Of a DNA stretch of 64,000 nucleotides, positions 52,871 to 60,564 are shown one piece after another (position 1 is the stretch's first letter; every line of letters begins with the position of its first letter). Under the pieces are notes generated by a model. That model had not been told where the DNA came from and made no database searches. It saw nothing but the letters and a program-made list of their open reading frames with translations. A program made the position numbers and the translations under genes. The DNA is from Streptococcus sp. zg-86 (GTDB taxonomy: Bacteria; Bacillota; Bacilli; Lactobacillales; Streptococcaceae): the NCBI RefSeq assembly GCF_017639855.1, contig NZ_CP072115.1, positions 434,001 to 498,000 on the forward strand, read 5' to 3'.

Positions 52871-53105
52871 AGAAAGCAAATAGAACAGGAAGAAAGATAG
52901 AGAGTAGAAGAGTGAGCGCGACAATCCTCTAGCCATTGGAATCAGCCTTAGCTTGTCTTTTGGTCCCATGTTCGGAATCATTATTGGTAATGTGTTAGGT
53001 CATCTGGCAATGGTGCTTGCAATAGGATCAGGTTTTGGGATGTTAATTGGTATCATCGTCGCTAGCTTCCGTGCTAAATCAAAGGCTCAGAAGGAAAAAG
53101 AGTAA
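52867..53105 (+). pseudogene. Frameshifted small glycine-rich membrane protein
   Basis: ATG at 52867 overlaps the Rrf2 stop (ATGA) and reads MKKANRTGRKIESRRVS before stopping at 52934. In another frame DNPLAIGISLSLSFGPMFG, a second glycine-rich helix and KSKAQKEKE continue to TAA at 53105, without their own start. Together they look like one gene of about 80 codons with two membrane helices and a basic-acidic tail, broken by a frameshift near 52920. Confidence 0.65.
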
Positions 53106-53133
53106 ACGTATAAGAATGAGAGTACTTGATAGG

Positions 53134-53467
53134 GACTGGCTTGCCAGTCTCAGATCGAAGAAAAAGTCTTTTTATTGCCACCATTCTCATGTGCTTTCGG
53201 ACATCAGCGACTTCCTTCGGAGTAAAATAATCCAGTGGATTATTTTAGCCCGAGCCCAGAAACAAAGGAGCGAGGATAATCGATTTCAACGAAATCATGA
53301 CTTCTGTCTTACTCCCACTTTTAGCACGGCGGAGGTGGCGGTATTGTGCTCGCTACGCTCGCAAATTTTCTAACCTTAAAACTACAGAAAATGAAATATC
53401 ATTGTAATGTTTTTCTGAATTGTGAGGTTTGTCTACATTCTGAGGGACTGGCTTGCCAGTCTTTTTT
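53134..53467 (+). repeat. Duplicated terminator hairpin flanking a 300-bp insert
   Basis: GGGACTGGCTTGCCAGTCT occurs at 53132-53150 and at 53444-53462, each a perfect hairpin; only the second has a T run (53462-53467). The DNA between contains the palindrome at 53226-53244 and no credible gene. It may be an inserted repeat element that copied or split a terminator. Confidence 0.6.
53226..53244. repeat. Dispersed 19-bp dyad, copy 4 (perfect)
   Basis: AATAATCCAGTGGATTATT is a perfect palindrome around a central G, related to copies at 21287, 29542 and 43353. Confidence 0.6.
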
Positions 53468-53502
53468 ATGTGAGTGGTTCGTTTATTTTATAATTTTTCG
53501 AG

Positions 53503-53566
53503 TTGTAACAATTGACATTACAATTGAACGGTGTTAAGATATAGTTGTAACAACAATAATTACAAC
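53503..53566 (+). promoter_or_regulatory. Promoter with two TTGTAA palindromic operators
   Basis: TTGACA (53512-53517), 17 bases, then TAAGAT (53535-53540). TTGTAA-9-TTACAA (53503-53523) covers the -35, and GTTGTAA-9-TTACAAC (53544-53566) covers the start of transcription. A dimeric repressor binding both would shut the promoter. Confidence 0.7.
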
Positions 53567-53581
53567 AAAAGGAGAAACAAA

Positions 53582-54211
53582 ATGAAACTAGCAGTTATTG
53601 GAGCAAATGGACAAGCAGGACAGGCGATTGTGGCAGAAGCAGTAGCCCGTGGCCATGAGGTGACAGCGATTGTTCGTTCAAGTAATCAATCTCAAGCACA
53701 AGCGGTTCTGCAAAAGGATTTATTTGACTTGGAATCAGCAGATTTGAGCGGATTTGATGCAGTAGTGAGTGCTTTTGGTGCTTTTGCTCCTGAAACATTG
53801 CCGCAACACACGACTTCTTTGGAGCATGTAGCGAGTATTTTGGCTGGAAGCGACACGCGACTTTTAGTAGTTGGTGGGGCAGGAAGTTTGTATCTGGATG
53901 ATAGCCTGACTACTCAACTCTATCAGACACCTGATTTTCCAGAAGATTTCTTCCCATTGGCAGAGGCGATGAGTAAGGGCTTGGCAGCACTCCGTAAGGT
54001 ATCAAAGGTCAATTGGACCTATATCAGTCCTGCGGCAGATTTTGAAGTAGATTATCCAAAAACAGGTGAGTATCTTCTTGCTGGGGAAGTCTTTACGGTG
54101 AATCAAGCTGGTGAAAGCAAGATGAGCTATGCAGACTATGCGATTGCCATGGTGGATGAAATCGAAAATGGAAATCATCTGAATGAGCGGATTTCTGTTC
54201 TTGGAAAGTAG
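53582..54211 (+). CDS. NAD(P)-binding oxidoreductase (YwnB/flavin-reductase-like)
   Basis: A 209-residue Rossmann-fold protein. MKLAVIGANGQAGQAIVAEA is the dinucleotide motif; VTAIVR, FDAVVSAFGA, LLVVGGAGSLYLD and WTYISPAA are features of the NADH-flavin-reductase-like group of atypical SDRs. The substrate is unknown; relatives respond to electrophile stress. AAAGGAG precedes ATG at 53582, and two palindromic operators lie upstream. Confidence 0.85.
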   Translation: MKLAVIGANGQAGQAIVAEAVARGHEVTAIVRSSNQSQAQAVLQKDLFDLESADLSGFDAVVSAFGAFAPETLPQHTTSLEHVASILAGSDTRLLVVGGAGSLYLDDSLTTQLYQTPDFPEDFFPLAEAMSKGLAALRKVSKVNWTYISPAADFEVDYPKTGEYLLAGEVFTVNQAGESKMSYADYAIAMVDEIENGNHLNERISVLGK

Positions 54212-54220
54212 GTTGATTTC

Positions 54221-55063
54221 ATGTATCCTTACCACAGTCAGATTTACCTAGGAGAAGTTGCGCTTTATGTGGAGGATGTGTATCGGGTTAGTCAATTTTA
54301 TCAGCAGATACTAGGCTTAGCAGTGCTTGCAGAAACTGACACAGAGGTCCTATTAGGAGTAGGCAAGGAAGGGCTTGTTCGTCTGTTACCTGCTACTCAA
54401 GGGAAATCCAGGACGTGTGGTCTTTATCATCTAGCCCTTTTAGTCCCTGAGCGAAAAGACTTGGCAGCTATCTTTAAACGCTTGGTGGAGAACCGCATTT
54501 CGATGGTGGGAGGTTCAGATCATGGCTATAGCGAAGCTATTTATTTGGAAGATCCAGAAGGAAATGGTATCGAACTCTATTATGATAAGGATGTGATGCA
54601 GTGGGATATCCGAGAAGATGGGCGAATTGTTGGTGTGACGGAGGAATTGGCTGTGCAAGAATTGTATGAAGATGGGGCCTATACAGAGCCTTTTCAGCTA
54701 GCAAGAGGCACTCGCATGGGGCATGTCCATTTATCTGTTCGAGAAAGTCAGCCAGCCAGTGCATTTTATCGAGCCTTGCTAGGGTTGGAGGATAAATTTT
54801 CTATACCGACAGGCAGTTGGTTGGCTTCTGGCGATTATCATCACCACCTTGCTGTTAATGAATGGTCGGGAAAACACCTTAAACCACATCAAAAAGGTCA
54901 AGCAGGTCTGGCATATTTTACCGTTCTTGTCGAAAGCAAGGAATATTTACTGGCGGTGTACGAACGGGCAATCCATTTAGGAGTTTCTGTTCGATGGCTT
55001 CAGTCTCGTCTGCTCGAACTCACTGATACTGACGGCATTGTCGTGCGGGTTGGTATGAAATAA
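54221..55063 (+). CDS. VOC family ring-cleavage dioxygenase-like protein (CatE type)
   Basis: A 280-residue protein with two VOC halves (about 7-120 and 165-275). LGEVALYVEDVYRVSQFYQQILGL opens the first and MGHVHLSVRESQPASAFYRALLGLE the second. YHLALLV, EDPEGNGIELYYDK and YHHHLAVNEW are catechol-2,3-dioxygenase/CatE-like motifs carrying metal ligands. It starts 9 bases after the oxidoreductase, so the same operators probably control it. Use against quinones or catechols is plausible but unproven. Confidence 0.82.
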   Translation: MYPYHSQIYLGEVALYVEDVYRVSQFYQQILGLAVLAETDTEVLLGVGKEGLVRLLPATQGKSRTCGLYHLALLVPERKDLAAIFKRLVENRISMVGGSDHGYSEAIYLEDPEGNGIELYYDKDVMQWDIREDGRIVGVTEELAVQELYEDGAYTEPFQLARGTRMGHVHLSVRESQPASAFYRALLGLEDKFSIPTGSWLASGDYHHHLAVNEWSGKHLKPHQKGQAGLAYFTVLVESKEYLLAVYERAIHLGVSVRWLQSRLLELTDTDGIVVRVGMK

Positions 55064-55084
55064 GTGATAGAAAGGGAAGTACAA

Positions 55085-55477
55085 ATGAAAAAAATCGGAA
55101 ACCTCACATGCTTTTTTAGTAGTCTGGTTGTCTTAGAATTTCTCTATATTTTTTATCTGGAGACCATTATGACTGCTTCAGAGACTACTTCGCGCGTCTT
55201 TGCCATTCCTGTTGAGGTGCTAAAGACGGATACGGTTCAATTACTCTTTCAAAATCAGGGTGTCTACAATCTGATGATTGCTGTCGTACTTGTTTACACC
55301 TTAGTTTTCAGTAAAAATAAGGTTGAACTGCTATTGGTAACGCTGATTTATATTTTAGTCGTGGCTCTTTATGGTGGTTGGACTAGCGATATCAGTATTT
55401 TCTTCAAACAAGGAAGTGTCCCTCTCTTAGCAACACTTAGTCTGGCCTATGATATTGCAAAAAATAGGAAGGATTGA
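55085..55477 (+). CDS. DUF1304-like small membrane protein
   Basis: A 130-residue protein with four likely membrane helices (MKKIGNLTCFFSSLVVLEFLYIF region, NQGVYNLMIAVVLVYTLVF, LLLVTLIYILVVALYG, and a C-terminal one). FQNQGVYN is typical of DUF1304. Function is unknown. ATG at 55085 follows AAAGGGAAG; an in-frame GTG at 55064 is the alternative. It is fourth in a tight stretch with the oxidoreductase and dioxygenase. Confidence 0.75.
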   Translation: MKKIGNLTCFFSSLVVLEFLYIFYLETIMTASETTSRVFAIPVEVLKTDTVQLLFQNQGVYNLMIAVVLVYTLVFSKNKVELLLVTLIYILVVALYGGWTSDISIFFKQGSVPLLATLSLAYDIAKNRKD

Positions 55478-55484
55478 GACATCA

Positions 55485-56390
55485 ATGAAGTGGTGGAAAA
55501 TTATTGGTCTAGGGGGAGTTTTCATGCTCGTGCTAGCCTATGTAGGGACTTCCTTTTACTTTGCGAAAAGTATTGTAAAACCTACTCCGATGACCTTAGC
55601 TGAGGAAGAAGCATGGGAAAAAGAGCATGGCCTGTGGAATGATTTTGACCAATATGAGGTAGAAGAGTATACCGTTAAGGGGGTGGATGATTATCCCTTG
55701 CATGTGACCTTGGTCAAGGCAGCGGATCCTAATAGTAAAAAGTATGTGATTATCACCCACGGCTTTCGTTCCAATCGAAATGGAGCCGCCAAGTATGTGG
55801 AAGTCTATCGTAGCTTGGGCTATCACTGCATTATCTATGATGTTCGTGGCCATGGGAAGAATGCTCCAGCCACAGTGACATTGGGTAATGTCGAGTCAAA
55901 AGATCTTCTGTATTTGATTGAAGATAGTTACCAACGCTATGGTTCTGATAGTTATCTAGGACTTCAGGGGGAGTCAATGGGCAGCTCCATTTCGCTAAAC
56001 GCCTTACAATACCAACCCAAGGTTCAATTTGTCGTAGCAGATTGTGGTTTTACCAATCTGTATGACTTAATTGCGGCTGGTTATCAGGCCAATCACGTCA
56101 GTTTTCTCATGCCGGGAGTTAGTTGGATGACCAAACATATTTACGGTGTTGATATGAAAGAAACTAGTGCCATTGATGCAGTTGCAAACAATCAGAGCAT
56201 TCCAATCACCTTTATCCATGGTGCAGATGATCGATTTATTTTACCTGAAAATAGTCAGCAATTGGCGGAGAAAAATCCGACTCCAGACACAGTCAAGTTG
56301 GTTGACGGTGCAGCCCACGCAGCATCGAGAGAAATTCTAGGCGTTGCAGGCTATCAGGCACTCGTTCAGCAAAATCCGAATGTAAAATAG
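55485..56390 (+). CDS. Membrane-anchored alpha/beta hydrolase
   Basis: A 301-residue protein with an N-terminal membrane helix (about 5-24) and an extracellular alpha/beta hydrolase fold. ITHGFRSNRNGAAKY is the oxyanion region, GLQGESMGSSI the nucleophile elbow (serine between glutamate and methionine), FIHGADDRF the acid, and GAAHAAS the histidine. It resembles the streptococcal cell-surface hydrolases of unknown substrate. ATG at 55485 starts the anchor. Confidence 0.85.
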   Translation: MKWWKIIGLGGVFMLVLAYVGTSFYFAKSIVKPTPMTLAEEEAWEKEHGLWNDFDQYEVEEYTVKGVDDYPLHVTLVKAADPNSKKYVIITHGFRSNRNGAAKYVEVYRSLGYHCIIYDVRGHGKNAPATVTLGNVESKDLLYLIEDSYQRYGSDSYLGLQGESMGSSISLNALQYQPKVQFVVADCGFTNLYDLIAAGYQANHVSFLMPGVSWMTKHIYGVDMKETSAIDAVANNQSIPITFIHGADDRFILPENSQQLAEKNPTPDTVKLVDGAAHAASREILGVAGYQALVQQNPNVK

Positions 56391-56526
56391 AATTTGAGGT
56401 TGAGAGCTATTTCATTCCTATAGTTACAAAGTATAAAAACAAACTAATCTTTTCGAACCCAGTGACTCAGTCAGCGTGATGGAAACTGTACCGAATCATC
56501 TAATACAAAAATTAAAAGAAACATCT

Positions 56527-56583
56527 AAAAACCGAATGATGGTTACTTAGTCTCTTTTGAGAAAGTACCAACATTCGGTTTTT
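56527..56583 (+). terminator. Terminator after the hydrolase gene
   Basis: AAAACCGAATGATGGTTAC pairs with GTACCAACATTCGGTTTTT, with one or two mismatches, then T residues. Confidence 0.8.
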
Positions 56584-56650
56584 ATTGTATTATTTTTTAT
56601 CAAAAGACTTTTTTGATGGGTTTCCCCTTTGCTAGCTCGTTTTCTTGCTG

Positions 56651-56913
56651 ATACTCTATAAAAAATTTAATTAGGCAATGAAACTGTAGGTAGTGAGGTT
56701 AGGACAGAAAGATGTTGATTTTTGACATTCTTTATCATTAAATCTTATAATATATTAGACATAAAAAACGAACAAGCTAGCATTCTGAAGGTTAGAAAAC
56801 GAGCTTTGTTCGCTTTTTGTATTTAGAATTGGACTTTTGTCCACTCCCAAGTAATTTCTTTTTCAACAGTTCAGCAAGGTAAGGATGGGAGAAGCTGATT
56901 TTTGACGAGTATT
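56651..56913. repeat. Split MITE-like repeat downstream of pepQ
   Basis: The left part ATACTCTATAAAAAA with TTAGGCAATGAAACTGTAG (56651-56689) and the right part AGTTCAGCAAGGT plus GATTTTTGACGAGTAT (56868-56912) match the two ends of the inner element at 43234-43337. About 175 bases separate them, containing a bidirectional terminator (56763-56818) with CGAACAAGCT/AGCTTTGTTCG arms. The right end abuts the pepQ stop codon. Confidence 0.6.
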
Positions 56914-57994
56914 AGTCAAAATACAATAGTTCCTTGCTGGTATCAGTAAAGACTTCAAAACCATTTGCTGTGACGTAGCCGCAGTCCTCAATGCGGACGC
57001 CGACTTTTCCAGGGATATAGATACCTGGTTCAACAGAGAAGCACATGCCTTCTTCGAGGACGAGATCATTTCCTTCCATAATCGACGGGAATTCGTGGAC
57101 ATCCATCCCAATTCCGTGTCCCAAGCGGTGGTTAAAATACTCACCATAGCCTGCTTTTTCAATCACTTCACGAGCTGCGCGGTCTACTTCATGGGCTGTT
57201 ACACCCGGTTTGATAAAGTCGAGTGCTGCTTGTTGGGCTTCAAGCGTGAGAGCGTAAATGTCTTTTTTGAACTGGTCAGGTTGGCCAACCGCAACTGTTC
57301 TGGTCATATCGCTTGCATAGCCATTTGCCATAATCCCTAGGTCAAAGAGGAGAAGGGCATTATTTTCTATCTTGTGAGGGCCAGGGATACCATGAGGATT
57401 CGCAGCATTGTTACCTGTTAAGACCATGGTTTCAAAGCTCATTTCAAGTCCTTCGCGTTTCATCGCAAATTCAATTTCAGCGATAATATCTGTTTCTGTT
57501 TTAGCGAGTGAAATGGCCTCAAAACCTAATTGAACTGCCTTGTCAGCCCATTTTCCTGCAGTCATCATCTTTTGGATTTCATCTGCTGATTTGATTAAAC
57601 GCATGCGGTTGATGATTGGAGTAAGATTGTCAAATGTTGCTTGCTCAAAGACAGTTTTTAAGCCTTGATATTTGGTCAGAATCAGATTGTCAAACTCAAG
57701 TCCAATGTGGTTGTAGTTTTTGGCTGGTAAAGCAGCTTTGATTTTTTCCCAAGGATTTTCAGAATCCACATAGCCTACAACTGGAAAGGCAACTGATTGA
57801 CGAGCGCGTTCAGCATCCAAGGCTGGAACAAAGAGGAGCGGTGTACTTTCTTGGCTGATAAAGAGGAACATTTGGCGTTCATGGGGGTCGCTATAAAAAC
57901 CAGTCAGATAGGAAATCGAAACAGGATCTGAAAAGACAGCCATATCTAATTCAGTACGGTGTAATTGTTTCAGAATATCATTGATTTTGCTCAT
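56912..57994 (-). CDS. pepQ: Xaa-Pro dipeptidase
   Basis: A 360-residue M24 peptidase that splits dipeptides with C-terminal proline. The pita-bread fold metal ligands are in LLFDLGIMANGYASDMTRT (two aspartates), HRLGHGIGMDVHE (histidine), FSVEPGIYIPG (glutamate) and VGVRIEDCGYV (glutamate). AGAAGG precedes ATG. It diverges from ccpA, a neighbour pairing conserved in lactic acid bacteria. Confidence 0.95.
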   Translation of the reverse strand: MSKINDILKQLHRTELDMAVFSDPVSISYLTGFYSDPHERQMFLFISQESTPLLFVPALDAERARQSVAFPVVGYVDSENPWEKIKAALPAKNYNHIGLEFDNLILTKYQGLKTVFEQATFDNLTPIINRMRLIKSADEIQKMMTAGKWADKAVQLGFEAISLAKTETDIIAEIEFAMKREGLEMSFETMVLTGNNAANPHGIPGPHKIENNALLLFDLGIMANGYASDMTRTVAVGQPDQFKKDIYALTLEAQQAALDFIKPGVTAHEVDRAAREVIEKAGYGEYFNHRLGHGIGMDVHEFPSIMEGNDLVLEEGMCFSVEPGIYIPGKVGVRIEDCGYVTANGFEVFTDTSKELLYFD

Positions 57995-58316
57995 AAAAAT
58001 ACCTTCTTTCTACTTGTTTCATTGTGTCAAAAAAGAGCAAAAAAATCAAGGATTTATTGTGAAAAAACAAAAGAGATGAGGAGGTCTGGTCAGAAGTAGG
58101 ATATGAAGGGAATAAGTTCCTCTCAATGTGTGAATGGACGCACGAAAAAGAAGGATAGGGAATCGGTTGAAATCGTGCAGAAAGGAAAGCTATGGACCGT
58201 GATTTTGGGGATTCTTGCTCATTTCCAAGTATTTTCTTTGATTTCTCATCTTTTTTCAAAAAAATGTGGTCTATCTCTTGAAAGGGATTTCAAAAAGTGA
58301 TACACTATAAAGAGGG

Positions 58317-58333
58317 TGAAAGCGTAATTTTCA
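58317..58333 (+). promoter_or_regulatory. Weak cre-like site before ccpA
   Basis: TGAAAGCGTAATTTTCA is a degenerate catabolite-response element just after TACACTATAA, suggesting CcpA autoregulation. The match is partial. The rest of 57995-58362 holds no credible gene. Confidence 0.35.
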
Positions 58334-58362
58334 TAAAAAGAAAGTGAAAGGAACTGACGATT

Positions 58363-59367
58363 ATGTTGAATACTGATGATACGGTAACCATTTACGATGT
58401 TGCTCGGGAAGCAGGCGTTTCCATGGCAACCGTTAGCCGAGTAGTAAATGGCAATAAGAATGTAAAAGAGAACACACGTAAAAAAGTATTGGAAGTGATT
58501 GATCGCTTGGATTACCGACCAAATGCCGTGGCGCGTGGGTTGGCGAGTAAGAAAACGACAACGGTTGGGGTAGTTATTCCAAATATTGCCAATGCCTATT
58601 TTGCGACCTTGGCAAAAGGGATTGATGATATTGCGGACATGTATAAATACAATATTGTCTTGGCAAACAGTGATGAAAATGATGAAAAAGAAATCAACGT
58701 GGTTAATACGCTGTTTTCAAAACAGGTGGACGGCATTATTTTCATGGGCTACCATTTGACAGATAAGATTCGTGCCGAGTTTTCTCGTTCACGGACTCCG
58801 ATTGTCCTTGCAGGGACAGTTGATTTAGAACATCAGTTACCAAGTGTCAATATTGATTATGCGAAAGCAACAAAAGATTCAGTTGAATTGTTAGCGAAAA
58901 ACAATGAAAAAATTGCCTTTGTGTCAGGTCCTCTAGTGGATGAAATCAATGGAAAAGTACGTTTCTCAGGCTACAAGGAAGGATTGAAAGAAAAAGGCCT
59001 AACCTTTAACGAGGGTCTAGTCTTTGAATCCAAATACAAGTACGAAGAAGGCTATGCTCTTGCAGATCGTATCTTGAATGCTGGTGCCACAGCGGCCTAC
59101 GTAGCAGAAGATGAAATTGCAGCAGGCTTGCTCAATGGGATTGTCGATAAGGGAATCAAGGTACCAGAAGAGTTTGAAATTATCACAAGTGACGACTCCT
59201 TGGTGACAAAATTCACCAGTCCAAACTTAACTTCTGTTAGCCAGCCCTTGTATGATATCGGTGCAATTGCCATGCGGATGTTGACAAAGATTATGCATAA
59301 GGAAGAGTTGGATACACGTGAAGTGATTTTGAATCATGGTATTAAAGAACGCAAATCAACCAAATAA
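58363..59367 (+). CDS. ccpA: Catabolite control protein A
   Basis: A 334-residue LacI-family regulator. The DNA-binding domain is TIYDVAREAGVSMATVSRVVNGN (about 9-31) with the hinge helix PNAVARGLASKKT; the sugar-binding-like core follows. With HPr-Ser-P it binds cre sites to control carbon use and, in streptococci, virulence genes. AAAGGAA precedes ATG. Orientation opposite pepQ supports the CcpA call. Confidence 0.95.
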   Translation: MLNTDDTVTIYDVAREAGVSMATVSRVVNGNKNVKENTRKKVLEVIDRLDYRPNAVARGLASKKTTTVGVVIPNIANAYFATLAKGIDDIADMYKYNIVLANSDENDEKEINVVNTLFSKQVDGIIFMGYHLTDKIRAEFSRSRTPIVLAGTVDLEHQLPSVNIDYAKATKDSVELLAKNNEKIAFVSGPLVDEINGKVRFSGYKEGLKEKGLTFNEGLVFESKYKYEEGYALADRILNAGATAAYVAEDEIAAGLLNGIVDKGIKVPEEFEIITSDDSLVTKFTSPNLTSVSQPLYDIGAIAMRMLTKIMHKEELDTREVILNHGIKERKSTK

Positions 59368-59373
59368 TGAATG

Positions 59374-59401
59374 AAGCTGGGCAGAGATGTCTGGCTTTTT
59401 T
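59374..59401 (+). terminator. Terminator of ccpA
   Basis: AGCTGGGCA and TGTCTGGCT pair with G-T wobbles around GAGA and lead into seven T residues. Confidence 0.65.
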
Positions 59402-59550
59402 TATGAACTATAAAATATATGTCAAAACCTAGTTGTTAGGAATGTTGGAGAGCCATAGTGGGTTGCAACCCATTTGAAAAAGGAAAGGAATAAGCTTACT
59501 CCTGAATAGACTTCCTTTTACAGTTTAGAGGCGGAGGAAAATAGATTTTA

Positions 59551-59559
59551 TGGTATAAT
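59551..59559 (+). promoter_or_regulatory. Extended -10 placing transcription start on the cpoA ATG
   Basis: TG-G-TATAAT ends 7 bases before the ATG at 59566; the purines GCGGAGGA at 59531 lie upstream of the promoter and cannot act as a ribosome site for this RNA. A leaderless message is predicted. Confidence 0.65.
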
Positions 59560-59565
59560 GAGTGC

Positions 59566-60564
59566 ATGAAAGTGCTATTGTATTTGGAAGGAAAAGCTGT
59601 TTTAGAAAAATCAGGAATTGGGCGTGCCCTATCTCATCAAATGGAGGCGCTCGATTTGGCTGGGATTCCCTACACGACAGACCTACTAGGTGATTATGAT
59701 GTGGTTCATATCAATACCTATGGTCCACGAAGTTGGCTCTTGTTAAAAACAGCCAAGCGTAGAGGAAAAAAAGTTATTTTGCATGGGCATTCAACTCGGG
59801 AAGATTTTCGGAATTCCTTTATCGGCTCAAACCTCTTAGCGCCTTTAGTGGGTAAATATCTGGCTCGTATGTACCAGCAGGCGGATTTTGTGATTACACC
59901 CTCTGAATATTCTAAGAAATTGATTCAAGGCTATGGTGTCACAACTCCAATTCTTGCTGTTTCCAATGGAATTGACCTTGCGAAATACCGAAAAGATCCA
60001 CGAAAAGAAGAAATTTTTCGGCAGTATTTTGGGATTGAAGAAGGTCAACCAGTAGTGGTTTGTGCGGGACTTTATTTCAGACGGAAAGGTATTGAAGATT
60101 TTGTTAAGGTGGCAGAGCGCATGCCTCATGTCCGTTTCATTTGGCTTGGAAGTATCAATAAGTGGTTGATTCCTTCTTATATTCGTAAGATTGTCGAAGG
60201 GGCTCATCCCGCAAATGTATCTTTTCCTGGTTACTTTAAGGGAGCGGTTTTTCAGGGGGCAATGAGTGGTGCAGATGCTTTTTTCTTCCCGTCCTATGAA
60301 GAAACAGAAGGAATTGTCGTCTTGGAAGCTCTAGCCAGTCACCAACAGGTCGTTCTGCGTGATATTCCTGTATACGAGGGCTGGATTGATGAGAGTTGTG
60401 CAGAATTGGGCCATACGGTGGATGATTTTGTAACCTCTATCCAAAAGATTTTGGAGAAACAGGTGGATAAGAGAGAAGCAGGTTATCGCGTAGCAGAAAG
60501 TCGGTCAATGGATAAGGTATCTTATCAGCTGGTAGAGGCTTATCGGAAAGTATTGGAGTTATAG
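59566..60564 (+). CDS. cpoA: Glycolipid glycosyltransferase (CpoA-like, GT4)
   Basis: A 332-residue GT-B glycosyltransferase. VVHINTYGPRSW, VISEYS-like VITPSEYSKKLIQ, AVSNGIDLAKY, and the donor-site EETEGIVVLEALAS (E-x7-E type) are seen. Beside a monoglucosyl-diacylglycerol synthase it resembles pneumococcal CpoA, which adds the second sugar to form galactosyl-glucosyl-diacylglycerol. The next gene starts right after its stop. Confidence 0.82.
   Translation: MKVLLYLEGKAVLEKSGIGRALSHQMEALDLAGIPYTTDLLGDYDVVHINTYGPRSWLLLKTAKRRGKKVILHGHSTREDFRNSFIGSNLLAPLVGKYLARMYQQADFVITPSEYSKKLIQGYGVTTPILAVSNGIDLAKYRKDPRKEEIFRQYFGIEEGQPVVVCAGLYFRRKGIEDFVKVAERMPHVRFIWLGSINKWLIPSYIRKIVEGAHPANVSFPGYFKGAVFQGAMSGADAFFFPSYEETEGIVVLEALASHQQVVLRDIPVYEGWIDESCAELGHTVDDFVTSIQKILEKQVDKREAGYRVAESRSMDKVSYQLVEAYRKVLEL

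Noticed and set aside
53047..53373. 108-codon plus-strand frame
   Set aside because: It begins inside the broken membrane-protein gene, runs through a duplicated hairpin and palindrome, and shows no protein-like pattern.
58103..58300. 65-codon frame in the pepQ-ccpA gap
   Set aside because: No ribosome site, unusual composition and no recognisable family; it lies in the shared regulatory gap.
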